A DNA stretch of 64,000 nucleotides from NCBI GenBank assembly GCA_964414675.1, contig CAYPYF010000004.1, positions 8,300 through 72,299 of the forward strand. Reading direction: 5' to 3'. The DNA is from W-Chloroflexi-9 sp964414675 (GTDB taxonomy: Bacteria > Chloroflexota > Dehalococcoidia > UBA2979). Every line of letters begins with the position of its first letter. Position 1 is the stretch's first letter. The translations under genes were made by a program, and so were the position numbers. Below, piece after piece: positions 25,492-34,603 of this stretch. The notes below the pieces were generated by a model. That model saw only the letters and a list, made by a program, of their open reading frames with translations. It was not told the DNA's origin and did not search any database.

Positions 25492-25566
25492 TGGTACCCC
25501 CGGCAGGATTCGAACCTGCGCCCCTGGCTCCGGAGGCCAGTGCTCTATCCCCTGAGCTACGGGGGC
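25492..25566 (-). tRNA. tRNA-Arg (anticodon CCG)
   Basis: On the minus strand the acceptor GCCCCCG pairs with CGGGGGT (one G-U). The D-arm is AGCTCAGGGGATAGAGC, the anticodon arm is CTGGC-CTCCGGA-GCCAG with CCG at 34-36, and the T-arm is GCAGGTTCGAATCCTGC. CCA is encoded (TGG at 25492-25494 on plus). Confidence 0.96.
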
Positions 25567-25624
25567 GTCCTTCGCAGTGTATCGACGCGATTCCGCGGGG
25601 AACAATCGAGCACGCCGGCGGCCC

Positions 25625-26125
25625 CTACAGGCCGGCCGCCGCGCGGTGCGTGTTCACGTACTGCATGAACCCGATCTCACCCGGCGACTGCCCGAGGCGC
25701 GTGAGCGCCCAGCCGATCTGAGCCGCGGCGTCGGACTGGTGCGTCACGATGTGCATCACGATCTGCCAGAGCTTGAACGGCTCCTCGCGCCACGGCGGCA
25801 CGATCAGCCGATCGAGGTCGGCGTCGGTCCAGCCGGCGACGAGGCCGTTCAGTCGGACGTCCTCGGCGAGCCAGAAGGCACGCACACGCCCAAAGTCCTC
25901 GAGCGGTTCGACGTCCCAGACGAGCCCGGGATCAGGCAACCCCTCGGCGGCTCGGCGCCAGGAGAAGTTCACGTCCAGCACGTGCCGAAGCGCGTCGAAG
26001 ATCGTCCCCTCGTTCAGCGCGGTGGCATGGAGCTCCTGCTCCGGGACGAGGCCCGCCGCATCGAGCAGCGCCGTCCCCTGCCACGCATGAAATGCCACCA
26101 GCAGGTCGAGGTCGTCGCGGGTCAC
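25625..26125 (-). CDS. DinB family protein
   Basis: A 166-residue four-helix DinB/YfiT-like protein. The helix bearing FDALRHVLDVNFSWRRAAEG and the late QIVMHIVTHQSDAAAQIGWALTRLG provide the histidines of the usual metal triad. Family members include damage-induced proteins and thiol-dependent transferases for mycothiol or bacillithiol. No specific substrate can be assigned. The GTG start at 26125 overlaps the stop of the epoxide hydrolase gene, so they are coupled, which hints at a shared detoxification role. Confidence 0.85.
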   Translation of the reverse strand: MTRDDLDLLVAFHAWQGTALLDAAGLVPEQELHATALNEGTIFDALRHVLDVNFSWRRAAEGLPDPGLVWDVEPLEDFGRVRAFWLAEDVRLNGLVAGWTDADLDRLIVPPWREEPFKLWQIVMHIVTHQSDAAAQIGWALTRLGQSPGEIGFMQYVNTHRAAAGL

Positions 26126-27216
26126 TGGAGCCGCCGGAAGAACTGTGCGACATCGTCAGCGAACAGCTCGGGCACCTCGAACGCGGCGAAATGCCCACCC
26201 CGCGGTGGTTCGGCGTAGTGCACGATGTTGTACGCGCGCTCGACCATCGACCGCGGCGCGGCCCACGGCTCCTTCGGGTACCTCGCGTATCCCACGGGCA
26301 CCTCGAGGCGTTCGAGCGCGCGAGGCGTCCGGTCCCGCTCGGAGTAGATGCGCGCGGCGGAGGTGATCGATCCGGTCAGCCAGTAGACCATCACGTTCGT
26401 CAGGAAGAGGTCGCGGTCGATCGACTCCCAGAGGTCGTCGCTGTGGTCGGACCACCCCCAGAACTTCTCCAGGATCCACGCGAGCAGCCCGACCGGGGAG
26501 TCGGTGAGGCCGTACCCGAGCGTCTGCGGCTTGCTGCGCTGGATCCAGGAGTACCCCGTCTCCACCCGCTCGAACCGGGCGCGGTACTCAAGGAAGGCGC
26601 GCTCCTCGTCCGTGGGGTCGTCCGGGGCGGGGGCCATCGCGAAGTTCACGTGGACGCCGACGACGGACTCCGGGTGGCGGCGGGCGATCAGCGGCGCGAT
26701 CCAGCCACCCCAGTCGCCCCCCTGCACCCCGTACTGCTCGTAGCCGAGCGCGAGCATGAATTCATGGAGGCGGTCCGCGATCCGCTCCGGCGACATTCCG
26801 GGCGCCCTCGCCGGCTCCGAGAACGCGAAGCCGGGAAGTGACGGCACGACGACATCGAACCCGCGCTCGGCGAGGAGGCGCGACGATTCGAGGTGCTCCA
26901 CGAACGAGCCTGGCCAGCCGTGGATGAGCATGATCGGGAACCGCGCCGCAGACCCCAGCGAGACCATCGCGTGGATCTCGCCGTCCTCGTCGGGGCCGCG
27001 GATGTGCGACCGCTGGTTGAGGCGCGCCTGCCATGCCGGCCAGTCGTACTCGCGCGCCCAGTACGCGACGAGGTCGCGGAGGACCGCGTCATTCGCGCCC
27101 GTGGTCCAGCCGGTGTCCCAGCCCACGTCCGGCCATCGCGTCGAAGCGAGGCGGCGCTTGAGGTCCTCGACGGCGCGGGGAGTGAACTCAATCCGGAAGG
27201 GGCGCAACTGGTCCAT
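26122..27216 (-). CDS. Epoxide hydrolase (EHN type, alpha/beta hydrolase)
   Basis: A 364-residue epoxide hydrolase. The N-terminal EHN-type lid segment has PRAVEDLKRRLASTRWPDVGW. The core has the oxyanion loop MLIHGWPGSFVEH, the nucleophile Asp in YGVQGGDWGGWIAPLIAR and the catalytic His in PRGGHFAAFE. Tyrosines of the lid (YSWIQRSKPQTLGYGL) fit epoxide activation. It hydrolyses epoxides to diols. ATG 27216 is chosen over longer frames because the family N-terminus begins there. It is in an operon with the DinB gene. Confidence 0.93.
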   Translation of the reverse strand: MDQLRPFRIEFTPRAVEDLKRRLASTRWPDVGWDTGWTTGANDAVLRDLVAYWAREYDWPAWQARLNQRSHIRGPDEDGEIHAMVSLGSAARFPIMLIHGWPGSFVEHLESSRLLAERGFDVVVPSLPGFAFSEPARAPGMSPERIADRLHEFMLALGYEQYGVQGGDWGGWIAPLIARRHPESVVGVHVNFAMAPAPDDPTDEERAFLEYRARFERVETGYSWIQRSKPQTLGYGLTDSPVGLLAWILEKFWGWSDHSDDLWESIDRDLFLTNVMVYWLTGSITSAARIYSERDRTPRALERLEVPVGYARYPKEPWAAPRSMVERAYNIVHYAEPPRGGHFAAFEVPELFADDVAQFFRRLQ

Positions 27217-27280
27217 GCGCGGGATCGTAGTGACCCTGCGCACGTCGCTACGATGCGACGGGCGGAGGAGAGGAGCAGCC

Positions 27281-27808
27281 GTGGCGATCATCGACATCCC
27301 GACGCTCCGGACGGAGCGGCTCGTGCTGCGGCCGTTCAACGCCGACGACCTCGACGCCTACGCGGCGATGCAGGCGAACGCTGAGGTGATGCGCTACCTC
27401 GGCACCGGCGAGACCAGGACGCGATCCGAGACGTGGGCGGCGATGGCGGGCGGCCTCGGCCAGTGGGCGCTGCGCGGCTACGGGTCGTTCGCGGTCGAGG
27501 AGGTCGCGTCCGGTCAGTTCGCCGGCCGCGCGGGCATCCTCCATCCGTACGACTGGCCCGGCCCCGAACTCGCGTACGCGCTCGACCAGCCGTTCTGGGG
27601 GCGCGGCTACGCGCCCGAGGCGTGTCGCGCCGTCCTCGACTGGGCACGCATCGGCACCGGCCTCGGCGAGCTCGTGAGCTTCATCTTCCCGGCCAACGAA
27701 CGCTCGAAGGCGGTCGCCCGCAAGCTCGGAGCAGAGCGCGGCGACGACGTTACGCTCCTGGGGTTCGAGGGCGTCGAGTGCTGGCATCACCGGACGCCGG
27801 TGGGCTAG
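27281..27808 (+). CDS. GNAT acetyltransferase, RimJ/RimL-like
   Basis: A 175-residue GNAT of the RimJ/RimL type: TLRTERLVLRPFNADDLDAYAAM at the start, then AYALDQPFWGRGYAPEACRAVLDWA with the acetyl-CoA loop, and VSFIFPANERSKAVARKLGAE. It starts at GTG 27281 preceded by GGAGGAGAGGAG. It probably acetylates a protein N-terminus or a small amine, and the target is unknown. Its stop shares CTAG with the convergent ComM-type gene. Confidence 0.9.
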   Translation: MAIIDIPTLRTERLVLRPFNADDLDAYAAMQANAEVMRYLGTGETRTRSETWAAMAGGLGQWALRGYGSFAVEEVASGQFAGRAGILHPYDWPGPELAYALDQPFWGRGYAPEACRAVLDWARIGTGLGELVSFIFPANERSKAVARKLGAERGDDVTLLGFEGVECWHHRTPVG

Positions 27809-29316
27809 TCCGCCCCACGACGGCGGTACTGGATCGCCTCGGCGAGGTGTGTCGCCTCGATACGGTCGGAGCCCGCGAGGTCTGCGACCGTCCGCGCGAC
27901 CTTCAGGACGCGGTGGAAGGCCCGCGCGGACAACCCGAGTTGCTGCATCGCCCCCTGCAGCAGCGGCTGAGCCTCGGGTACGAGCGCATCCTGGCAGTAC
28001 TCCCGCACCTCGTTCGGCCCCATCTCGGAGTTTGTGATGAGGCGGGTGCCGCGGAACCGCGCCGCTTGCCGCGCACGGGTCTCGACGACACGCGCACGGA
28101 CCACCTCGGAGCGCTCCCCGGAGGGTTCCCCGGTGAGCTCCTTCAGGTCGACCCGCGGCACGTCCGAGAAGAGGTCGATGCGGTCCATCAGGGGCCCGGA
28201 GACGCGCCGCTGGTAGCGGGAGACGGAGGACTCCGGGCACGTACACGCCTTCACGGAGTCGCCGTAGTACCCGCACGGGCACGGATTCATCGCGGCTACG
28301 AGGAGGAAGCGCGCCGGGAACGTCACCGACCCGCGCGCCCGCGAGATCGTCACCGCGCCCGACTCGAGCGGCTCACGCATCGACTCGAGGGCGTTCGTCG
28401 AAAACTCCGGGAACTCGTCCAGGAAGAGCACGCCCCGGTGCGCGAGCGAAACCTCGCCCGGACGGATGCTGCTCCCGCCGCCCACGAGGCCTGCGTGCGA
28501 GATCGTGTGGTGCGGCGACCGGAACGGCCGGTCGCGTAGCAACGGGTTCTCGCGGCTCAGCAGCCCCGCCACCGAATAGATCTTCGATACCTCGATCGTC
28601 TCGCCGGGCGACAGCGGCGCGAGGAGGCCTGGCAACGCCCTCGCGAGGAGCGTCTTGCCCGAGCCCGGCGGGCCCTGCATCAGCACGTTATGTCCACCAG
28701 CAGCGCCCACCTCGAGCGAGCGCTTCACGTGCTCCTGGCCCTGCACCGTCGCGAGGTCGTGCACCTCCATCGGCGCCTCACACGCGGTGGGTGGCAGCGG
28801 CGCGGGCCAGCGCTCGGGCGGATCTTTCAGCTGCTTCAGCGTCTCGAGGCCGAGGACGCGCAACCCACCGACGAGGCCCGCCTCCGCCGTGTCCTCGTGC
28901 GGCACGACCGCCGCCGAGAAGCCCTCGGCGGCGCACATCGCGGCGAACGGCAGCACACCGGCGACGTGGCGCAGCCGCCCGTCGAGCGATAACTCGCCGA
29001 TGAGCGCGGCCTCCGCGTAGTGGTTCGGAATCTGCCCGGAAGCGACAAGGACAGCGACCGCGATCGGGAGGTCGTAGAGCGGCCCCTCTTTGCGCACGTC
29101 GGCGGGCGCGAGGTTCACCGTGATCCGGCGGAGGGGGAACTCGAACCCCGCGTTCTTCACCGCCGCGCGCACGCGTTCGCGCGCCTCCTGCACGGCGGTG
29201 TCCGGCAGACCCACGATGTTGAACGCGGGCAGACCGCTTCCGATGTCGACCTCGACGTCGACCGGAATGCCCTCGATCCCTCGGAACGCGACTGACCGGA
29301 CCTTCGCGAGGCTCAT
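27805..29316 (-). CDS. comM: YifB/ComM-type Mg-chelatase-family AAA+ ATPase
   Basis: A 503-residue ComM-like helicase. The N-terminal Lon-protease-like fold reads SVAFRGIEGIPVDVEVDIGSGLPAFNIVGLPDTAV. The AAA+ core has Walker A MQGPPGSGKTLLARALPGLL and Walker B GVLFLDEFPEF. A zinc-like region MNPCPCGYYGDSVKACTCPES follows. ComM promotes branch migration during natural transformation in other bacteria. ATG 29316 matches the family start and has AAAGG upstream. No dprA or com genes are adjacent. Confidence 0.93.
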   Translation of the reverse strand: MSLAKVRSVAFRGIEGIPVDVEVDIGSGLPAFNIVGLPDTAVQEARERVRAAVKNAGFEFPLRRITVNLAPADVRKEGPLYDLPIAVAVLVASGQIPNHYAEAALIGELSLDGRLRHVAGVLPFAAMCAAEGFSAAVVPHEDTAEAGLVGGLRVLGLETLKQLKDPPERWPAPLPPTACEAPMEVHDLATVQGQEHVKRSLEVGAAGGHNVLMQGPPGSGKTLLARALPGLLAPLSPGETIEVSKIYSVAGLLSRENPLLRDRPFRSPHHTISHAGLVGGGSSIRPGEVSLAHRGVLFLDEFPEFSTNALESMREPLESGAVTISRARGSVTFPARFLLVAAMNPCPCGYYGDSVKACTCPESSVSRYQRRVSGPLMDRIDLFSDVPRVDLKELTGEPSGERSEVVRARVVETRARQAARFRGTRLITNSEMGPNEVREYCQDALVPEAQPLLQGAMQQLGLSARAFHRVLKVARTVADLAGSDRIEATHLAEAIQYRRRGAD

Positions 29317-29431
29317 GCCGCGCCTTTCGTGCGCGCGCATCATAGAACGGATGTTCCGTACCTCTGCCGGGGATGTGTCACCGAGGTTGGAGCACCGCGA
29401 TGCAACCCGCCTCGGGGACGCTCCGTCGTCG

Positions 29432-30811
29432 CTAATCCCGCGCGATCGCCTCGATCAGCACGCTCGCATCCGGGAGTTCGTCGATCGACCACACGAGGTC
29501 GATGACCTGTTGCGTGCGCTCCGGGCCGAGCTTCGGAGCGATGAGTTCCGTGCCCTTCGCCTGCACGTCCTCCCGAGTCATCGGGAAGGCTGGGAAGCCG
29601 CGGACATGCTCGACCCACTCCACGATCTGTGAGCCATCCTTCAGCGTGGCGGTGACCCGTGCGGACTCGATGCGCGGCTCCGCCTCCTGCGCCGGATCGT
29701 GGCGCGCTTCGACGAGTGGCTTGAGGCGAATGGCAACGGGATCGCTGTGCATGCGCTCCATCGACTGAGCGGCGTCGAAGTCGATCGTTTTGTCCGTCAG
29801 GATGATCGCGCAGAGGTACGGAAGGTTGAGCGCCGGCATCTTCGCGCCGGCGAAGATCTGCGGGTTCCCGGGCATCTCGATCAGGATGTGCGCGACATCG
29901 TCCGGGCCGACCTTCGTGGCGAGCCGGAGCACCGCCTCCACGATGGGCTGGGTCGGGCCGCCCACCGGATATCGCTTGTAGGCGACGAGCGGCATCTCGA
30001 AGCGCTCTCCGAGCTGGTCCGTGAGGTACTCCGGCATGTAGTCAGTACCCACATTGAACATCGGTCCTCGAAACCAACCGCCTGGCTGGTCGAACGCCTC
30101 TGGCACGCCCGTGAACCCGGCCTCCACGAGGAGCGCGGCATGGACGCCGTTCCGAGCCGGCATCCCGGCGAAGACGAACGACTTCTCGATGTGACGGACG
30201 TCCAGCAGCCACTGCATGGACCCGGACGCCTGCTGCGCGCAGTACGACATGACATCCTCGATCTGTTCGGGCGAGAACCCGAGGAGGGCGGAGGCCGTGG
30301 CGGCTGCGCCAAACACTGGTCCAAACCCGTGACTGGAGAGGCCGACCGCACGCCCTTGCTTCACCCCGGCCGCCTTCGGCATGCGGCAGGTCAGTTCGTA
30401 TCCCGCAATCACGGAGCGCAGCAACGCGGCCCCCGTGGCGCCTCGACGCTCCGCGATAGCCAGCGCGGTGCTCAGGACGGGCGGCCCTGGCTGCACGAAT
30501 GCCGACGGACAGAAGTCATTGATCTCCGCCCCGTGGCCGGTCATCGCGCTCGCGAACACGGCATCCGGGAGGGAGGCGCGCTCATGCGTCCCAAGGATCG
30601 TGGCGCCGTCCGCGACGCCGCCCGAGAGCGAGCGCGCGAAGGCGCGAGCCACCTCCGCAGTCTCGAGGTCGCGGCACACGACGATCGAGGCAAGCGTGTC
30701 GAGGATATGTCTGCGTCCGAGCTCAAGGGTGTCCTCCGGCCAGTCCGCCGAGGGCGCGCCCGCGACGAACTCACTGACCTGCCGCGTCCACGTCCCTGCT
30801 GCTGTCGCCAC
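29432..30811 (-). CDS. MmgE/PrpD family protein
   Basis: A 459-residue protein of the 2-methylcitrate dehydratase superfamily. Recognisable blocks are ILDTLASIVVCRDLETAEVA, AMTGHGAEINDFCPSAFVQPG, GYELTCRMPKAAGVK, GFGPVFGAAATASALLGFS and AYKRYPVGGPTQPIVEAVL. Members dehydrate or isomerise tricarboxylates and other hydroxy acids. No prpB or prpC is nearby, so a methylcitrate cycle is not supported. It opens the catabolic island and may process an acid released by the esterases. A candidate operator palindrome lies 150 bp upstream. Confidence 0.9.
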   Translation of the reverse strand: MATAAGTWTRQVSEFVAGAPSADWPEDTLELGRRHILDTLASIVVCRDLETAEVARAFARSLSGGVADGATILGTHERASLPDAVFASAMTGHGAEINDFCPSAFVQPGPPVLSTALAIAERRGATGAALLRSVIAGYELTCRMPKAAGVKQGRAVGLSSHGFGPVFGAAATASALLGFSPEQIEDVMSYCAQQASGSMQWLLDVRHIEKSFVFAGMPARNGVHAALLVEAGFTGVPEAFDQPGGWFRGPMFNVGTDYMPEYLTDQLGERFEMPLVAYKRYPVGGPTQPIVEAVLRLATKVGPDDVAHILIEMPGNPQIFAGAKMPALNLPYLCAIILTDKTIDFDAAQSMERMHSDPVAIRLKPLVEARHDPAQEAEPRIESARVTATLKDGSQIVEWVEHVRGFPAFPMTREDVQAKGTELIAPKLGPERTQQVIDLVWSIDELPDASVLIEAIARD

Positions 30812-30960
30812 TCCAACCTCCTCAAACCCTGCCCGCGTCCGCGGACCGACTTCCGAGCGTTCCGCAGCTTCGAATCGAGGTGGTCGCGCAGAAGGGCGTC
30901 CCCCCGAATATGTTGAAGTCGAACACGATGGCGGTGATCACGATGCCCGGGCCAGAACTC

Positions 30961-30975
30961 CGGCAACGGTTGCCG
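30961..30975. promoter_or_regulatory. Odd-length palindrome upstream of MmgE/PrpD gene
   Basis: CGGCAACGGTTGCCG has perfect 7-bp arms around a central G. It resembles the island LacI-type boxes (TGACAACGTTGGCA) with one extra central base, and sits 150 bp before the MmgE/PrpD start. Weaker than the other sites. Confidence 0.35.
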
Positions 30976-31021
30976 ACGCAGATATCCACGAACGGTGGAG
31001 CAGCCATGTGCGTCGTCCCCC

Positions 31022-32614
31022 TTAGTCAGCAGCGAACGCGCCCACGAACGCCGGACCCTCGAAGGGCAGGTTCACCTTCACGCCCTGCCACGCCAGCCGC
31101 TCCGACCGATCCCAGTCGGACTCGGCATGCGGCGGCAGGTCGAGGACCATCTGGTGGCGGGTGTCCGCGTTGAACTGCTCCCAGCGAGGCAGGCCCGCGT
31201 GGTTCGGATCGCCCGACCGCGCGAACGCGATCCACGTCTCGCTCATGAGCGCGGCAATGTCGACCCGCGACGGGTCAGTACCGGTCATGGGGCGACCGTC
31301 CGGATTGTCGAAGCAGAGCGCCGTGTCCAGACCGTGGCCTGCGCGCACGAGCCCGTCACCAAAGTTCGTCTCCCACGCAAACTGGTAGAAGTACGTCGGA
31401 TTTCCCGCGGCGGAATGCCGCTCGGCGACCTGCAGGGACAACTGGCGTCGATCCTCGCTCGCGAGCGCGACGAGGAGGTCGTAGGAAGTGGAGCCGGGGC
31501 GGTTCTTCCGGGTGACCTCGATCACCTCTTCGGCGCGGTCCCGGAGCACCGGTCGCGCTTCCTCGAGGAGCCGCGCCTCGTCGATGCTGGCGTACTCGGC
31601 GGGACGGCGGGCCATGAACGTGCCCATCTCATGGCGGGTCGTCCCGATGATGATCGGCACGCCGGCGGCATACGGAGACGCCACCGGATCGAACGCGTGG
31701 TCCGGAATGTGGACACCGTCCACGACGGGTGAGAGCAGGCCCCCGCCGAACCCGGACTCACGGTCGCTCGCCTCGTCGAGCCACCCGTAGAGGGCCGCGT
31801 GGAGTTCCTCGATGGGCATGTGTTGCAGGCGGGAGATCTCAGACGGCTTGATGCCTAATCGAGCGAGCAGGCGCTCCGAAAAGTCGTTCGCGCGGTCGCG
31901 CGGGACGCCTCGAGGGTGGGCGCCGCTCTGGATGATGCCGCGGTGGAAGAGCCCCCGCGCCTCCGGCATCCCCAGCAGCTGCGTGATCTTCCGGCCGCCG
32001 CCGGAGACCCCGAACAACGTGACGTTCCTGGGATCTCCGCCGAACGCCTCGATGTTGTCGCGCACCCACTTGAGGGCCAGGATGATGTCCAGTTGCCCGG
32101 CCTGGCCCGATCCATCGAAGTCCGCACCGCACAGGTCCAGGAGGTGGAGAAAGCCGTAGACGTTCAGTCGGTGGTTGATCGACACCACGACCACGTCACC
32201 GCGTTCCGTAAGGCGGACGCCGTCCGTGGCGTAGGTTGAACTCACCCCGGTACGGAACCCGCCGCCGTGCAACCACAGCATGACGGGGCGCTTCTTCCCA
32301 TCGCCCAGGCCACGGGTGAAGATGTTCAGGATGAGGCAGTCCTCGCTCATTGGCATCGGTGGCTGCGGCTGCCCGCCTGGTTCACGCGCGACGTAGGGGT
32401 CGACGAACGGCTTCCACTGCACCGTGGACGGGCCGTACGCCGTCGCATCACGCACGTCGGACCAGCGCTCGGGCGGCAGCGGGGCGCGGAAGCGTCGATC
32501 ACCAGCGGTGGATGCGCCGTACGGGACGCCCTTGAAGACGAAGGTTTCGCGGACCTTCATCCCCTCGATCGGGCCGTTCGTGGTCTCGACGACCGGAGCA
32601 TCGCTAGCAGCCAT
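31022..32614 (-). CDS. Type-B carboxylesterase 1
   Basis: A 530-residue PF00135-type carboxylesterase without signal peptide. The oxyanion motif is LWLHGGGF (residues 114-121), the nucleophile elbow is LFGVSGGGRK with Ser about 204, and the His is in RAGHGLDTALCF. ATG 32614 has GGAGGGAGGAG upstream. It is closely similar to esterase 2 at 35879, a recent duplicate. It is divergent from the crotonase gene across an operator, so it is probably LacI-controlled. It should cleave a carboxyl ester in the cytoplasm; the substrate is unknown. Confidence 0.93.
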   Translation of the reverse strand: MAASDAPVVETTNGPIEGMKVRETFVFKGVPYGASTAGDRRFRAPLPPERWSDVRDATAYGPSTVQWKPFVDPYVAREPGGQPQPPMPMSEDCLILNIFTRGLGDGKKRPVMLWLHGGGFRTGVSSTYATDGVRLTERGDVVVVSINHRLNVYGFLHLLDLCGADFDGSGQAGQLDIILALKWVRDNIEAFGGDPRNVTLFGVSGGGRKITQLLGMPEARGLFHRGIIQSGAHPRGVPRDRANDFSERLLARLGIKPSEISRLQHMPIEELHAALYGWLDEASDRESGFGGGLLSPVVDGVHIPDHAFDPVASPYAAGVPIIIGTTRHEMGTFMARRPAEYASIDEARLLEEARPVLRDRAEEVIEVTRKNRPGSTSYDLLVALASEDRRQLSLQVAERHSAAGNPTYFYQFAWETNFGDGLVRAGHGLDTALCFDNPDGRPMTGTDPSRVDIAALMSETWIAFARSGDPNHAGLPRWEQFNADTRHQMVLDLPPHAESDWDRSERLAWQGVKVNLPFEGPAFVGAFAAD

Positions 32615-32724
32615 ACAGGGCTCCTCCCTCCGGCACCAGTGGCACACGATCCCGCGGTCCCCGGGGTACACGAACATCGTGGATGCTGCACCAGCGCGGC
32701 AAAATCCGACACTAGATTGGTAGT

Positions 32725-32738
32725 AGACAACGTTTGCA
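32725..32738. promoter_or_regulatory. LacI-type operator in the esterase 1/crotonase spacer
   Basis: AGACAACGTTTGCA, matching the island consensus TGACAWCGTTGGCA at 12 of 14 positions. It is 36 bp before the crotonase ATG and 110 bp before the esterase 1 ATG. ACTAG lies 10 bp before GACAACG, exactly as at the transporter operator read in the other direction. Confidence 0.7.
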
Positions 32739-32774
32739 AGAACACGGCTAACCTCCAGTTGGAGGTTCCGCACG

Positions 32775-33572
32775 ATGCCTGACACCGGCCCCGTCTTCGC
32801 GTTCATCGCCTACGAGGTCAACCAGGTCCGAGGCGTCGCGACGGTCACGCTGAACCGTCCCAGGTACCGGAACGCCCTCAGCCGCCGGCTGTCCGAGGAA
32901 GTCGAGACGGCGTTCCACCTGGCCTCGCAGGACGCGGATGTCCGGGTCATCGTGCTGGCTGCCGCGGGCAAGTCGTTCTCCAGCGGCCATGACCTGGGCA
33001 CCCCGGACGAACTCGCAGACCGCGAAGATCGCCCCGTCGGAAGCACCGTCCGGGGACGGTTCGACCACGCGACCGAGGTGGATGTCGAGCGGCTGCTGCG
33101 ACTTCGCGCCACCCCCAAACCGACGATCGCGGCGGTTCAGGGGGACTGCATCTTCGCCGGGTGGATGCTCGCCTCCGCCATGGACGTCATCATCGCGACG
33201 GACGATGCGCGTTTCCTCGCCACTCACTTCCAATACCTCTCGGTGCCGTGGGACATCGGCGTCCGGAACGCGAAGGGGCTGCTCTTCGAGAATCGCTTCA
33301 TCACCGCGCAAGAGGCTCACGCCCTGGGGCTCGTCTACCGCCTCGTCCCTGCGGCGCGCCTCGACGAGGAGGTCCGCAGCTATACGGATCGGGTGGCCTC
33401 CATCGATCCGTTCCGGGCTCGCATGATGAAGCGTGCACTCAACCACGTGGAGGACATGCAGGGCTTCCCTGCCCACGTCCAGGCAGCCCACGCCTTCATG
33501 ACCGTCGCGATCGCGGATCCGGAGTTTCGGCCGCGCGCCGACGGAATCGTCGCGCAAGCCGGCGAGGCCTGA
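32775..33572 (+). CDS. Crotonase-fold enoyl-CoA hydratase/isomerase family protein
   Basis: A 265-residue crotonase. It has VATVTLNRPRYRNALSRRLSEEV, the CoA oxyanion strand AAAGKSFSSGHDLGTPDE and IAAVQGDCIFAGWMLASAMDVIIATDDARF. The two glutamates that activate water in classical hydratases are not where expected: WMLA replaces the CELA type and THFQ the QPEI type. A different crotonase reaction (isomerisation, decarboxylation or hydrolysis) is therefore possible. It starts a tight operon with two CoA-transferase genes (2-bp gap, then ATGA overlap). An operator lies 36 bp upstream. Confidence 0.88.
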   Translation: MPDTGPVFAFIAYEVNQVRGVATVTLNRPRYRNALSRRLSEEVETAFHLASQDADVRVIVLAAAGKSFSSGHDLGTPDELADREDRPVGSTVRGRFDHATEVDVERLLRLRATPKPTIAAVQGDCIFAGWMLASAMDVIIATDDARFLATHFQYLSVPWDIGVRNAKGLLFENRFITAQEAHALGLVYRLVPAARLDEEVRSYTDRVASIDPFRARMMKRALNHVEDMQGFPAHVQAAHAFMTVAIADPEFRPRADGIVAQAGEA

Positions 33573-33574
33573 GC

Positions 33575-34603
33575 GTGCTCCACTCGCCCTTCTCCGAGCC
33601 GCTCCGTGGCCTGACCGTCCTGGAACTCGGCGCCGGCGTTGCTCCCGCGTACACAGGGTGGCTCCTCGCGAGCCTCGGCGCGCAGGTCGTGAAGGAAGCC
33701 TCGCCGACCGACCGGCTCCATCAGCAGTCCGGGGGACTCCTCTTCGCGGCACTGAATCGAGACAAGGAGATCGTCGCCGGCGGACAGTCCATTCGCGAGT
33801 TCGACGTCGTGCTCGAGGGGCTGGAGTGGCCCGCGTTCGCCGCGCGCGAGGACGAGTTCGCGAGAGCGATCGCGGGCGGGCTCATCGTGACGTCCGTATC
33901 CACCTTCGGGCGCCAGGGTCCCTACCGAGCGCGCCGAGGGTTCGCACTCCACGCGGTCGCCGGATCGATCGCGCCTCGGCTCGGCCGTCCGGGCGACACG
34001 CCCCTCACGATCCCGCTCGAGGCGCTCGACTACCTCGGTGGCGTCATGGCCGCTACCGGCACGATGCTCGCGACGCGCGCTGCACCGGCGCACGGCGGTC
34101 AGCATGTCGACGTCTCCACGCTGGACATCGCGTCCACGCTCTACAACCGCTCGGGGCTGGCGGACGCCGCCGGCGGTGGCAAGGAGCGGCACGAGCGGCA
34201 CGGCCATCGCTTCGGCTTTGGCCTCGTGGGTGTGTACCCGTGCAAGGACGGCTACGTCTCCCTCGTGACGCAGATGGTGAAGCACTGGGAGTACTTCTTC
34301 GCCCATTTCGGCCGCGGCGAACTGTTGGACGATCCTCGGTACGACCTCCGCGGCGGGCACGTCGAGCAGCGCGACGAACTCGAGGAGATGATCACGGACT
34401 GGTTCTCGGAGATGACACGGGACGAGCTCTTCGACCTGTTCCGCGGGATCCGTGTCCCATTCCAGCCGTACCTGGAACTCAGCGAGGCAATGGAGGTGGA
34501 GCACCTTCGATCGCGTGGCTTCTGGGAGCCGCTGACCGTAGAAGGCGTCACGCTGAACGTGCCCGCCTCGCCGCTGCGACACCAGGATCCGGTGGTCACA
34601 TGA
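33575..34603 (+). CDS. CaiB/BaiF-type class III CoA-transferase, short form
   Basis: A 342-residue class III CoA-transferase from GTG 33575, 2 bp after the crotonase stop. The N-terminal LRGLTVLELGAGVAPAYTGWLLASLGAQVVKEASP is the CoA-binding Rossmann-like start, and an Asp in PLEALDYLGGVMAATGTMLA (about residue 152) fits the acyl-accepting residue. It is shorter than the usual 390-420 residues, mainly between the first strand and the catalytic region. It probably moves CoA between carboxylic acids. Confidence 0.9.
   Translation: MLHSPFSEPLRGLTVLELGAGVAPAYTGWLLASLGAQVVKEASPTDRLHQQSGGLLFAALNRDKEIVAGGQSIREFDVVLEGLEWPAFAAREDEFARAIAGGLIVTSVSTFGRQGPYRARRGFALHAVAGSIAPRLGRPGDTPLTIPLEALDYLGGVMAATGTMLATRAAPAHGGQHVDVSTLDIASTLYNRSGLADAAGGGKERHERHGHRFGFGLVGVYPCKDGYVSLVTQMVKHWEYFFAHFGRGELLDDPRYDLRGGHVEQRDELEEMITDWFSEMTRDELFDLFRGIRVPFQPYLELSEAMEVEHLRSRGFWEPLTVEGVTLNVPASPLRHQDPVVT

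Noticed and set aside
29432..30811. Methylcitrate cycle gene prpD
   Set aside because: No prpB, prpC or acnD nearby, so only the superfamily is supported.
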